A stretch of 5,632 bases of DNA from Flavobacteriales bacterium (GCA_009926905.1 RFNX01000610.1:1-5632); one strand, 5' to 3'. Numbered from the stretch's first letter, positions 1-5,632 are shown. The notes: generated from the letters alone by a model not told the origin. A program made the numbers and translations.

Positions 1-1515
1 CGATTTTATCAATTGAAAAAGGGAAAAGACATCAAATTAATTTTGATTGACGACATCATTCGTTTGTACTTGAAAGAGATTTTTTCCATTTTCGAACCGG
101 TAGAAATTGACGCTTATACGTTCAAATTTACTCGCGACGCTGAATTAGATTTAGACGATGATTTGACAATGTCGTTCATTGAAAAAATTGAAAAAAGCTT
201 GAAAGCGCGCAAGAAAGGCGAACCTGTGCGTTTTGTTTATGATGCCACAATGCCAGAAGATTTATTGACTTTCTTGTTGCAGTCTTTAAATCTAAAATTT
301 GGTATCAATACGATTTCAGGCGGGCGTTACCACAACTTCAAAGATTTCATGTCATTCCCAGATTTTGGACGAGCAGATTTTGTTTATACCAAACAAGCAC
401 CGTGTAAAATTCCTCAATTCGAACGTGGTAAAGGAATTATTGAAACGATTTTGAAAGAAGATGTGTTGATGCATTTTCCTTACCAACGTTTCAGTTATGT
501 GGTTGATTTATTGCGTGAAGCTGCTATTGACCCAAGAGTACGTGAAATCAAAATCAACATTTACCGTGTGGCTCGCAATTCTGAAATCATGAATGCATTG
601 TTAGCATCGGTTTTCAATGGAAAGGAAGTCACCGTTATTTTAGAATTACAAGCGCGTTTCGACGAAGAGAATAACTTGTATTGGAGCGAGCGTTTAAAAG
701 AGTTTGGGGCAAAAGTAATTTACGGTTTTCCAAATCTTAAAGTGCATTCTAAATTATTGCAAATCAAACGAATAAAAGACGGCAAAGAACAATTTATTAC
801 CTATATTGGAACAGGGAATTTTAACGAAAAATCATCGCGTATTTACAGTGATTTAGCGTTATTGACTTCGAGAACAGATGTTTCGAATGAAGTAAAAAAA
901 GTATTTCGCGTTTTAGAAAATCACATTGAACGCGTGGCTTTTAGAAAATTATTGGTTTCTCCTTTTAATGCAAAGCGCAAATTGACCGCCTTAATTGACC
1001 GTGAAATAGTTTTTGCAAAAAGAGGAAAAGAAACAAGAATAAAAATAAAGCTCAACAATTTGACCGATCAAAAAATGATTGAGAAATTGTACCAAGCGAG
1101 TAGGGCAGGAGTAAAAATTGAAATGATTATTCGTGGTATTTGCTGTTTGATTCCTGGAGTGAAAGGTTTGAGTGAGAATATTACAGTAATTAGTATCGTC
1201 GATCGCTATTTGGAACATGCGCGCTTCTTGATTTTTGAAAATGCTGGTAAACCAGAATATTACATTACGAGTGCTGATTTCATGGAACGCAATCTCGACA
1301 AACGCATCGAAGTAGGTGTTATGGTCGATGATAAAAAAATCCAAGAAGAATTAAATCGCATATTTGATTTTCAATGGCGCGGTAGTGTGAAAGCACGTTT
1401 TATAAGTGCTGATTTCAAAAATCAATACCGAAGAACAGATTTACCTCCTTTTCATGCTCAATTAGAATTGTACAAATCGTACAAAGAATTGGAAAATAGC
1501 ATCGAAAACGTTTAG
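1..1515 (+). CDS. ppk1: Polyphosphate kinase 1, 5'-truncated by the window edge
   Basis: Makes inorganic polyphosphate by moving the terminal phosphate of ATP onto a growing chain, reversibly, through a phosphohistidine. The open frame runs in from base 1 (Arg-Phe-Tyr-Gln before the TTG at 13), so that TTG is internal and the true start lies upstream. Counting the first codon as residue 1, 504 residues are present. Adding 186 gives E. coli PPK numbering (688 aa), so roughly the first 186 residues are missing. Under that offset every active-site residue I recall falls into register: Arg189 (E. coli R375) and Arg219 (R405), the metal-binding pair; His249 in KVHSKL (H435), the phosphorylated histidine; Tyr282 (Y468); Arg378 (R564); and His406 in YLEHARF (H592). 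The enzyme is therefore predicted active. The frame ends with TAG at 1513-1515. No ppx partner gene follows downstream. The family call is very secure. Confidence 0.97.
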   Translation, partial: RFYQLKKGKDIKLILIDDIIRLYLKEIFSIFEPVEIDAYTFKFTRDAELDLDDDLTMSFIEKIEKSLKARKKGEPVRFVYDATMPEDLLTFLLQSLNLKFGINTISGGRYHNFKDFMSFPDFGRADFVYTKQAPCKIPQFERGKGIIETILKEDVLMHFPYQRFSYVVDLLREAAIDPRVREIKINIYRVARNSEIMNALLASVFNGKEVTVILELQARFDEENNLYWSERLKEFGAKVIYGFPNLKVHSKLLQIKRIKDGKEQFITYIGTGNFNEKSSRIYSDLALLTSRTDVSNEVKKVFRVLENHIERVAFRKLLVSPFNAKRKLTALIDREIVFAKRGKETRIKIKLNNLTDQKMIEKLYQASRAGVKIEMIIRGICCLIPGVKGLSENITVISIVDRYLEHARFLIFENAGKPEYYITSADFMERNLDKRIEVGVMVDDKKIQEELNRIFDFQWRGSVKARFISADFKNQYRRTDLPPFHAQLELYKSYKELENSIENV

Positions 1516-1691
1516 TTTTTCTAATACTTAAGATTCATTAATTGTTAAAAAACGGCTAAAAACCGACCAAAACCAGCATTTTTTTGTTAAAATCAATTGT
1601 TTTTAGCTTAGAATCACCAAATTTTTGAAAATCGTACTTTTATACGGTAGAAAGTTGTAATTTTAAGCAACACTCATCTAAATCAACTTTT
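1516..1691. other. Intergenic gap between ppk1 and the acylase gene, with a weak inverted repeat
   Basis: These 176 bases carry no gene. They are very AT-rich, with A and T runs. A 9-bp inverted repeat pairs 1555-1563 (GCTAAAAAC) with 1599-1607 (GTTTTTAGC) across a 35-base spacer, with a possible G-T pair at each outer end. A run of seven T lies inside the spacer, not after the hairpin, so it is a poor match to an intrinsic terminator. TACTTTTA at 1635-1642 resembles the Bacteroidota -7 element (TAnnTTTG) but has no TTG at the expected 17-23 base distance. The acylase promoter probably lies here but I cannot place it. Confidence 0.4.
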
Positions 1692-3833
1692 ATGTTTCTT
1701 GTTTTTAATTCATTTGAACTCCCGCTTACCCAAAAAGCGAGCGAGTCGAAGGCACGATTTGTCTTTTTGTTTCTTTTATTTTTTATCGGTTTTTCACGCG
1801 TTTTCGCACAACAACGCGATTACAAGGAACACGTGACAATCGTAAGAGATGAATGGGGAGTGCCACACATTTATGGCGAAAAAGATTGCGATGTTGCCTA
1901 TGGACTGGCTTGGGCAAATGCAGAAGACGATTTTAGAACCATTCAAGAAAACATGTTACCCGCAAAAGGAATGTTGGGAATGTGGAAAGGTAAAGATGGA
2001 GCGGTAATGGATTTTGTAGTTCAATTTTTAGGTTCAGCTGAACAAGCAAAAGCACGCTACGAAAAAGAAATAAGTCCAGAGTTTAAAGTTTATTTGGAAG
2101 GTTATTGTAAAGGATTGAATGATTACGCTACTGCCCACCCAAAAGAAGTGAAAGTAAAAAAAGCATTTCCTATTACGCCAATTGATGCGATTGCTACTTT
2201 TCACTATGTTGGTGCATTAATTACAGCGCTTCAAGATCAATTGAAAGATGTGACAGCAGGAAAATACGACACCTTAGCGGTTACTTTTGCCTCCAATGCT
2301 TTTGCAGTAAATAATTTAAAATCTGAAAATGGAAATTCAATTTTAGTTGTAAATCCACATGTGAAATTTGAAGGTTTATTTTCTTGGTATGAAGCACACT
2401 TGGTTAGTGGAGAAGGAATGAATGTTTTGGGAGCTTTGTTTCATGGTGGAACAAGTGTTTTTGTTGGAACGAATGAAAATCTAGGTTGGTCACACACTTG
2501 GAATAAATACGATTTAGTAGATACTTATAAGCTGAAAATGAATCCGAAAGACAAATTGCAATACGAATTTGATGGAACCTTCAAGGATTTGAAAGTTAAA
2601 AAAGCGAAATTGAAAGTTAAAATCGCAAAATGGTTACCTGCAATTACAGTAAAAAAGAAGTTTTATCAAAGTATAATAGGACCAACATTGGAATCTCCTG
2701 GAGGTGATTTTTACTCCTTACGTTGGGGAGCAATGAATGAATTTAGAACAGGTGAACAATGGTGGAAAATGTGTAAATCCAAAAATTACGACGAATTTTA
2801 TGATGCCTTGAAAATGAATGCTTTGCCTCGATTTAATATCGTTTATGCAGATAAAGAACAAAATTTATTGTACATTGACAATGGAATTGTTCCAAAAAGA
2901 ACGACCAATTTCGAGTGGAGTAAAGTCGTTCCTGGAAATACTTCTAAGGCTGTTTGGACAGTGTTTTATAAACAAGAAGAACTGCCACAAATTAAAAATC
3001 CTGATTGCGGTTATGTTTTCAACATGAACAATACGCCTTACAGCGCAACTTGCGAAGATGGAAAAATGGAAAAAGGAAATTGGGACGACCACATGGATTA
3101 TCGCACAGGAGACAACAACAGAAGTTTGCGTTTTATGGAGTTGATTGAAGAAAAAGAACGTGTGAATTTCGACGATATGAAACGCATCAAATTCGATAAT
3201 CAATATCCAAAAGACGGTAATTTCTTGCAATCTATTTCGGTGATTTATAAAGTAGACGCTAACAAATACCCAGAGATAAAAGATATTTTAGTGGAAATGC
3301 AGAATTGGAATAAAGTAGCAAATCCAGAATCTATTGCTGCTACCTATTTTATGGTTACAGTAGATTATATTTTTAGTAAATGTAAAGCTGGAGTTGAAAA
3401 TTTTATTGAAGGTGTTCCTTTAGACGAAGCGCTATTAGTCGAAGCAGTTACCAACACAAAAGCACATTTACTTAAGTATTTTAAAACTACAAAAGTTCCT
3501 TTGAAAGATATTCAAGTGATTCGTCGTGGAAAAGAAGAGTATCCTATGCCAGGGTTTCCAGATGCGTTGGCTGCGAATTACGGCAAAAAACGAGAAAGCG
3601 ATGGAAAATTCGAAGGTTTTGTTGGAGATACGTATACGATGATCGTAGAGTACGATAAAAATGGTGTGGTGCGATTGGAAACCTTGGCAAATTTCGGTGC
3701 ATCAGCTCATCCGGAAAGCAAACATTATACGGATCAATTGAAATTATGGGTTAGACAACAAACTAAAGTTATGACTTTAGATAAAGCGACAATTTTAAAA
3801 AATGCAGAAAGAGTGTATAAACCAGGAAACTAA
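1692..3833 (+). CDS. Exported penicillin-acylase-family (S45) N-terminal-nucleophile hydrolase
   Basis: Predicted to hydrolyse an amide bond, as penicillin and acyl-homoserine-lactone (AHL) acylases do; the substrate cannot be told. The 713 residues are close to the family size. A signal peptide with a long n-region (1-22) and hydrophobic core (23-34) ends at Val-Phe-Ala39/Gln40, so the enzyme is periplasmic or secreted. The alpha chain opens with the family signature VRDEWGVPHIYG (51-62). The nucleophile and self-cleavage point is Ser201 in FASNAFAV. Counting Ser201 as beta-1, His223 is beta-23 as in PvdQ, GWSHTW (265-270) supplies the oxyanion backbone at beta-70, and FNMNNTPY (443-450) matches the conserved Asn motif. 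The residue before Ser is Ala200, not the usual Gly. A lysine-rich heptapeptide is duplicated at 300-313. ATG at 1692 is the only ATG ahead of the signal peptide; no Shine-Dalgarno is seen. Ends with TAA. Confidence 0.92.
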   Translation: MFLVFNSFELPLTQKASESKARFVFLFLLFFIGFSRVFAQQRDYKEHVTIVRDEWGVPHIYGEKDCDVAYGLAWANAEDDFRTIQENMLPAKGMLGMWKGKDGAVMDFVVQFLGSAEQAKARYEKEISPEFKVYLEGYCKGLNDYATAHPKEVKVKKAFPITPIDAIATFHYVGALITALQDQLKDVTAGKYDTLAVTFASNAFAVNNLKSENGNSILVVNPHVKFEGLFSWYEAHLVSGEGMNVLGALFHGGTSVFVGTNENLGWSHTWNKYDLVDTYKLKMNPKDKLQYEFDGTFKDLKVKKAKLKVKIAKWLPAITVKKKFYQSIIGPTLESPGGDFYSLRWGAMNEFRTGEQWWKMCKSKNYDEFYDALKMNALPRFNIVYADKEQNLLYIDNGIVPKRTTNFEWSKVVPGNTSKAVWTVFYKQEELPQIKNPDCGYVFNMNNTPYSATCEDGKMEKGNWDDHMDYRTGDNNRSLRFMELIEEKERVNFDDMKRIKFDNQYPKDGNFLQSISVIYKVDANKYPEIKDILVEMQNWNKVANPESIAATYFMVTVDYIFSKCKAGVENFIEGVPLDEALLVEAVTNTKAHLLKYFKTTKVPLKDIQVIRRGKEEYPMPGFPDALAANYGKKRESDGKFEGFVGDTYTMIVEYDKNGVVRLETLANFGASAHPESKHYTDQLKLWVRQQTKVMTLDKATILKNAERVYKPGN
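2589..2630 (+). repeat. Tandem 21-bp coding duplication (lysine-rich heptapeptide) inside the acylase
   Basis: The 13-mer TTGAAAGTTAAAA occurs at 2589-2601 and again at 2610-2622, exactly seven codons apart. It encodes LKVKKAK followed by LKVKIAK (residues 300-313), differing at one residue. The reading frame is kept. It lies between the FDG-type motif and the FYQSIIGP motif, a region of beta strands in this family, so a lengthened strand or surface loop is the likely result. Whether it is a recent slippage product or an old feature of the subfamily cannot be told here. Confidence 0.75.
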
Positions 3834-3846
3834 TTTAGGCTTATAT

Positions 3847-3890
3847 AAAATTAGCTGGCTGAGGCTCTAAAAATTGCTGGCTGAGGCCCT
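3847..3890. repeat. 22-bp tandem direct repeat, two copies
   Basis: Copy 1 spans 3847-3868 and copy 2 spans 3869-3890, directly abutting, with 19 of 22 positions the same. The shared core is GCTGGCTGAGG (3854-3864 and 3876-3886). It lies wholly between the two converging genes. Copy 2 also forms the left arm and half the loop of the terminator hairpin. Copy 1 has no matching right arm and looks like a duplicated fragment of the same element. It is much richer in G+C than the flanks. Confidence 0.85.
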
Positions 3891-3907
3891 CGAAGCTAGC
3901 AATTTTT
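3869..3907. terminator. Bidirectional intrinsic terminator between convergent genes
   Basis: The left arm 3869-3882 (AAAAATTGCTGGCT) pairs with the right arm 3894-3907 (AGCTAGCAATTTTT) over 14 bp with a single G-U pair, around an 11-base loop that may form a further GAG/CTC pairing. Arms ending in five A and five T give a U-run in either direction, so it can stop both the acylase transcript and the minus-strand dsbA transcript. The right arm overlaps two bases of the dsbA-like stop codon (3906-3908). Confidence 0.88.
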
Positions 3908-4544
3908 AAGCCAATACTTGTTTCAATGCATTTTCAAAAACGCGATCTTCTTGAGAACCTGAAATAGCAAACTTGTCATTTATCACAAAAAAGGGAACTC
4001 CTTTGATGCCAATTTGTGTAGCAGTATAAATGTCGTTTTCAACTTCTTGAGAAAATTGATCAGAGTTCAAAACTTGGAGCGCTTCTTCTCTATTTAAACC
4101 ACAATTTTCAATAACATCTAATAAATTTTCTTCTTTCGATAAGTCGACCCCATCAGTAAAGTAAGCATACATAATTGCATCTTTAAGAGCGTCGTTTTTG
4201 TCATATTGCTTTGCCCAATGTATCAAACGATGTGCTTTAACAGTATTGAAAACTAAAGAAGTTGAAAACTGAAAGTCAATACCGTAGGCTTTTCCGTTCT
4301 CAGCCAATTGTTGGTGTAATATCGTAACTTGCTCTCTTGGATAATTTTTTCTCTCTGTCATATAATCAACTAATGGTTCAGTTGTTTCAGTTGGAAAACT
4401 TGGATCTAAAAGAAAGCTATGGTATTTTATTTCAACGTTATCACTTATTCCTATTTTTTCAACAACACTTTCGATTTTTTTGTTTCCGAGGTAGCAAAAG
4501 GGACAAACGAAATCACTCCAAACGTCAATTTTGATTTTTTTCAT
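3906..4544 (-). CDS. DsbA-family thiol oxidoreductase, FrnE-like
   Basis: A 212-residue thioredoxin-fold protein of the DsbA/FrnE group (Pfam DSBA-like). Such proteins make or rearrange disulfides or act in stress responses. The opening strand leads to DFVCPFCYLG, giving a CxxC active site at Cys14-Pro-Phe-Cys17. The helical insertion fills the middle. The cis-proline motif GVPFF (Pro184) and the closing strand-helix with ISGSQ (194-198) complete the fold. The length is usual for FrnE-like proteins. There is no signal peptide, so a cytoplasmic location is expected, unlike classical periplasmic DsbA. The start is ATG at 4544, just ahead of the first strand; no Shine-Dalgarno is seen. The gene follows the DUF2805 gene by 50 bases on the same strand and its stop codon runs into the terminator hairpin. 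The family also includes 2-hydroxychromene-2-carboxylate isomerases, but the intact CPFC favours redox work. The substrate is unknown. Confidence 0.93.
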   Translation of the reverse strand: MKKIKIDVWSDFVCPFCYLGNKKIESVVEKIGISDNVEIKYHSFLLDPSFPTETTEPLVDYMTERKNYPREQVTILHQQLAENGKAYGIDFQFSTSLVFNTVKAHRLIHWAKQYDKNDALKDAIMYAYFTDGVDLSKEENLLDVIENCGLNREEALQVLNSDQFSQEVENDIYTATQIGIKGVPFFVINDKFAISGSQEDRVFENALKQVLA

Positions 4545-4563
4545 GTATGTAAATTTGAGGGGC

Positions 4564-4571
4564 TAAAGTTA
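4564..4571 (-). promoter_or_regulatory. Possible -7 promoter element ahead of the dsbA-like gene
   Basis: Read on the minus strand this is TAACTTTA, seven of eight matches to the Bacteroidota -7 consensus TAnnTTTG, and it would give a leader of about 15-20 bases before the ATG at 4544. There is no TTG at the matching -33 distance, so support is weak. In AT-rich DNA such matches arise often by chance. Confidence 0.22.
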
Positions 4572-4594
4572 GTGCTAAGTTTTGTTAGCTCACT
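4571..4594. other. Small hairpin in the DUF2805-dsbA gap
   Basis: AGTGCTAA (4571-4578) pairs with TTAG-CT-CACT (4585-4594) with a two-base bulge and a GTTTTG loop. It fills half of the 50-base gap between the two minus-strand genes. No U-run follows on the minus strand, so it does not look like a terminator for the upstream gene. A T-rich tract follows on the plus strand, but no plus-strand gene is there to end. It may be an mRNA processing or stability feature, or chance. Confidence 0.3.
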
Positions 4595-4951
4595 TTATTT
4601 TTTTGATATTTTATTAAATGTAATTGTTCGTTGGAGATTACATTTGAAACGGTTGATGTTTTTTGAGCGCGTTTTGGCATGTTTTGTTTTACAATTTTCC
4701 ACACGTTCACGCCATAAACGATAACTACTAAATTTCAATTCGCGCTTCATCAGTTTCTTTACGTCAGCTTCTTTGAGACCAAATTGCATTTCTATTGCGT
4801 CAAAAGGAGTGCGGTCCTCCCATGCCATTTCAATGATTCGATCTATTTCTATTTCAGTTAGTTCGCGATTTTTGTCTTCCGATTTCGAAAGTTGCATATA
4901 TGCCAATGGTGATGGTAAATCACTGTAGTAGCAATAATTTTCATCTGTCAT
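4595..4951 (-). CDS. TIGR03643/DUF2805 family protein, function unknown
   Basis: I recognise the core ELTEIEIDRIIEMAWEDRTP (30-49) followed by FDAIEMQFGLKEADVKKLM (50-68) and a segment with Ser75-Ser76-Tyr-Arg-Leu-Trp80 as the TIGR03643/DUF2805 family, small conserved bacterial proteins with no assigned function. Residues 49-70 have the look of a helix-turn-helix, and the tail from about 84 to 118 is strongly basic (KTKHAKTRSK, RFKC, NKISKK), so nucleic-acid binding is possible; that is inference. The start is uncertain. ATG at 4951 gives 118 residues with a tyrosine-rich N-terminus that seems additional to the family core. An in-frame ATG at 4897 (Met19) gives 100 residues and sits nearer the conserved region. 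Neither has a Shine-Dalgarno. It follows hicB by 51 bases and precedes the dsbA-like gene by 50, all on one strand. Confidence 0.87.
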   Translation of the reverse strand: MTDENYCYYSDLPSPLAYMQLSKSEDKNRELTEIEIDRIIEMAWEDRTPFDAIEMQFGLKEADVKKLMKRELKFSSYRLWRERVENCKTKHAKTRSKNINRFKCNLQRTITFNKISKK

Positions 4952-5002
4952 ATTTTAAAGACAAATGGAAGGTAAGAATTGTTTGGAATACGAAAGGGTC
5001 AA

Positions 5003-5395
5003 CTAAGAAATAAATTGAATTTCTGAGAGTTCACGACCAATTTGTTGAACACCCATTAGAATCTTTTTTATTTGAGAGGAAGACGGTTTTTTGATACCTT
5101 TAATATACTGTGCCAATAAGCTTTGGTTCATTCCTATACGTTCAGATAACGCTTTGGCATTTATTACCTTGTAAAAATCAAAGAAACTTTCAAGGTCGTA
5201 AGTGTATTGAATTTCACCAATTGAATAAACAAAACCAACATTTTCGAAAGAAAAATTGATTGCCTCTAATAGATTTTTTAACAGTTCCTCAAACGTTTCT
5301 GCTTCTGTTGCAATAAAATTATTTTTCGCTAAAGTATGAGCACTATAACCAATCGTTTCTTTTGTAATTGTAACTTTAATTTTTGGCTTTCTCAT
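5003..5395 (-). CDS. hicB: HicB-type antitoxin with C-terminal helix-turn-helix
   Basis: Antitoxin of a type II HicAB module: it should bind and block HicA and repress its own operon. The 130 residues split into a degenerate HicB RNase-H-like part (about 1-50), seen as strand KIKVTITKE, then YSAH, then TFEELLKNLLEAI (34-46), and a C-terminal XRE/Cro-type DNA-binding domain (about 79-125) with ALSERIGMNQSLLAQYIKG (82-100) as the helix-turn-helix and KKPSSSQIKKI as the following helix. The glycines common in the HicB core near residues 25-30 are absent, so recognition rests on the pattern plus the neighbouring gene. ATG at 5395 overlaps the hicA stop as ATGA, which points to translational coupling. 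The frame ends with TAG. By itself it could be called an XRE-family regulator; the context makes HicB most likely. Confidence 0.88.
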   Translation of the reverse strand: MRKPKIKVTITKETIGYSAHTLAKNNFIATEAETFEELLKNLLEAINFSFENVGFVYSIGEIQYTYDLESFFDFYKVINAKALSERIGMNQSLLAQYIKGIKKPSSSQIKKILMGVQQIGRELSEIQFIS

Positions 5396-5589
5396 CGTTT
5401 AGTAGTTTTAATTTTGGCTTGTTTTAGAATTGCACTTAATAATCCTTTTTTTACTTCTTTGCCCGCGTGAAAAGGGACTGTTAATTGTTCTGTTTTTTGA
5501 GGATGTTGTAAAATGACATGACTTCCTTTTTGCCTGATTTCAATCCATCCATCTTTTTTTAAAATTCTAAAAAGCTCATTATACTTCAT
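5392..5589 (-). CDS. hicA: HicA-type mRNA interferase toxin
   Basis: Toxin of the HicAB pair, a small double-stranded-RNA-binding-fold ribonuclease that cuts mRNA when not held by HicB. All family landmarks are present in 65 residues: LFRILKKDGW (6-15), the QKGSHVILQHP stretch (20-30) with the catalytic His24, then TVPFHAGKEVKKGLL (37-51) and a final helix ILKQAKI. The length is normal and the frame intact, so it is predicted active. The start ATG at 5589 matches where HicA proteins usually begin, and there is no other Met downstream. The gene order toxin then antitoxin is usual for hicAB. The stop TGA at 5392-5394 overlaps the hicB ATG by four bases. No Shine-Dalgarno is seen. Only 43 bases of upstream DNA are in the window, so a promoter or HicB operator may lie beyond the edge. 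Confidence 0.94.
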   Translation of the reverse strand: MKYNELFRILKKDGWIEIRQKGSHVILQHPQKTEQLTVPFHAGKEVKKGLLSAILKQAKIKTTKR

Positions 5590-5590
5590 G

Positions 5591-5621
5591 TAAAGGTAAT
5601 ATTATTATTACTTTTTTTCAA
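5591..5621 (-). promoter_or_regulatory. Candidate Bacteroidota-type promoter abutting the hicA start
   Basis: On the minus strand, TTG (plus 5619-5621) and TACCTTTA (plus 5591-5598) are 20 bases apart, matching the TTG / TAnnTTTG pattern at seven of eight bases in the -7 box with good spacing. The problem is position: the -7 box ends two bases before the hicA ATG, so transcription would begin at or inside the first codons. The match may be chance in this very AT-rich stretch, or the transcript may be nearly leaderless. Confidence 0.3.
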
Positions 5622-5632
5622 AACTTTTTTCA

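Noticed and set aside
13..15. TTG as the start of ppk1
   Set aside because: The frame is open to base 1 and encodes family-like residues before it, and the protein would lack its N-terminal domains; the gene is simply cut by the window edge.
991..1344. 117-codon open frame on the minus strand inside ppk1
   Set aside because: It is antisense to a gene with a fully conserved active site, and its Phe/Asn/His-rich translation shows no family pattern; it is a shadow of the AT-rich coding strand.
1555..1607. Inverted repeat as an intrinsic terminator for ppk1
   Set aside because: The loop would be 35 bases, the stem is AT-rich and the T-run lies inside the loop, so the structure is not terminator-like.
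1635..1642. TACTTTTA as the acylase -7 promoter box
   Set aside because: No TTG occurs 17-23 bases upstream; the nearest are 7 and 35 bases away.
2818..3027. 69-codon plus-strand open frame in another frame of the acylase gene
   Set aside because: Out of frame with the well-supported acylase and without any family resemblance.
2865..3230. 121-codon minus-strand open frame inside the acylase gene
   Set aside because: Antisense to conserved acylase motifs, including the Asn motif at 3018-3041; no recognisable domain.
3847..3907. CRISPR-like repeats
   Set aside because: Only two abutting copies without spacers and no cas genes; a tandem duplication plus hairpin explains it.
4337..4724. Two overlapping plus-strand open frames (65 and 101 codons) across the dsbA-like start
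   Set aside because: Phe-rich translations antisense to the conserved CPFC region and the DUF2805 C-terminus; no start signal.
4966..5002. Promoter for the DUF2805 gene (TTGACC on the minus strand with a downstream TACCTTCC)
   Set aside because: The spacing is about 25 bases and the -7 box matches only six of eight, so it is not better than chance.

Overview
The window reads as ordinary chromosome from an AT-rich member of the Bacteroidota, most likely a Flavobacteriales-type organism. The evidence is the low G+C by eye, the lack of any Shine-Dalgarno sequence before the clear start codons, and proteins of types common in that phylum: a long polyphosphate kinase 1, an exported penicillin-acylase-family enzyme and a TIGR03643/DUF2805 protein. 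No rRNA, tRNA, insertion sequence, phage gene or CRISPR array was seen. The genus cannot be fixed from the sequence alone.

Layout. Positions 1-1515 (+) hold the C-terminal three quarters of polyphosphate kinase (ppk1); the gene runs in from the left edge. A 176-base gap without a gene follows. Positions 1692-3833 (+) encode a secreted or periplasmic S45/Ntn-hydrolase of the penicillin/acyl-homoserine-lactone acylase family. Positions 3834-3905 separate two converging transcription units. They hold a 22-bp tandem repeat whose second copy is the left half of a strong hairpin, which looks like a bidirectional terminator. The rest of the window (3906-5589) is on the minus strand, in transcription order: hicA toxin, hicB antitoxin with a helix-turn-helix, a TIGR03643/DUF2805 protein, and a FrnE-like DsbA-family oxidoreductase. 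Gaps are -4, 51 and 50 bases, so all four may be co-transcribed or at least read through.

How the genes fit together. The two plus-strand genes have no obvious joint pathway: one stores phosphate as polyphosphate in the cytoplasm, the other hydrolyses amide bonds outside the cytoplasm. On the minus strand, hicA and hicB form a self-contained type II toxin-antitoxin module joined by an ATGA stop/start overlap. The DUF2805 and DsbA-like genes downstream are typical housekeeping or accessory genes of unknown partnership. I see no convincing new multi-gene system. The points most worth a second look are the tandem-repeat/terminator element, the unusual N-terminus and a duplicated heptapeptide in the acylase, and the placement of hicAB ahead of the DUF2805-dsbA pair.
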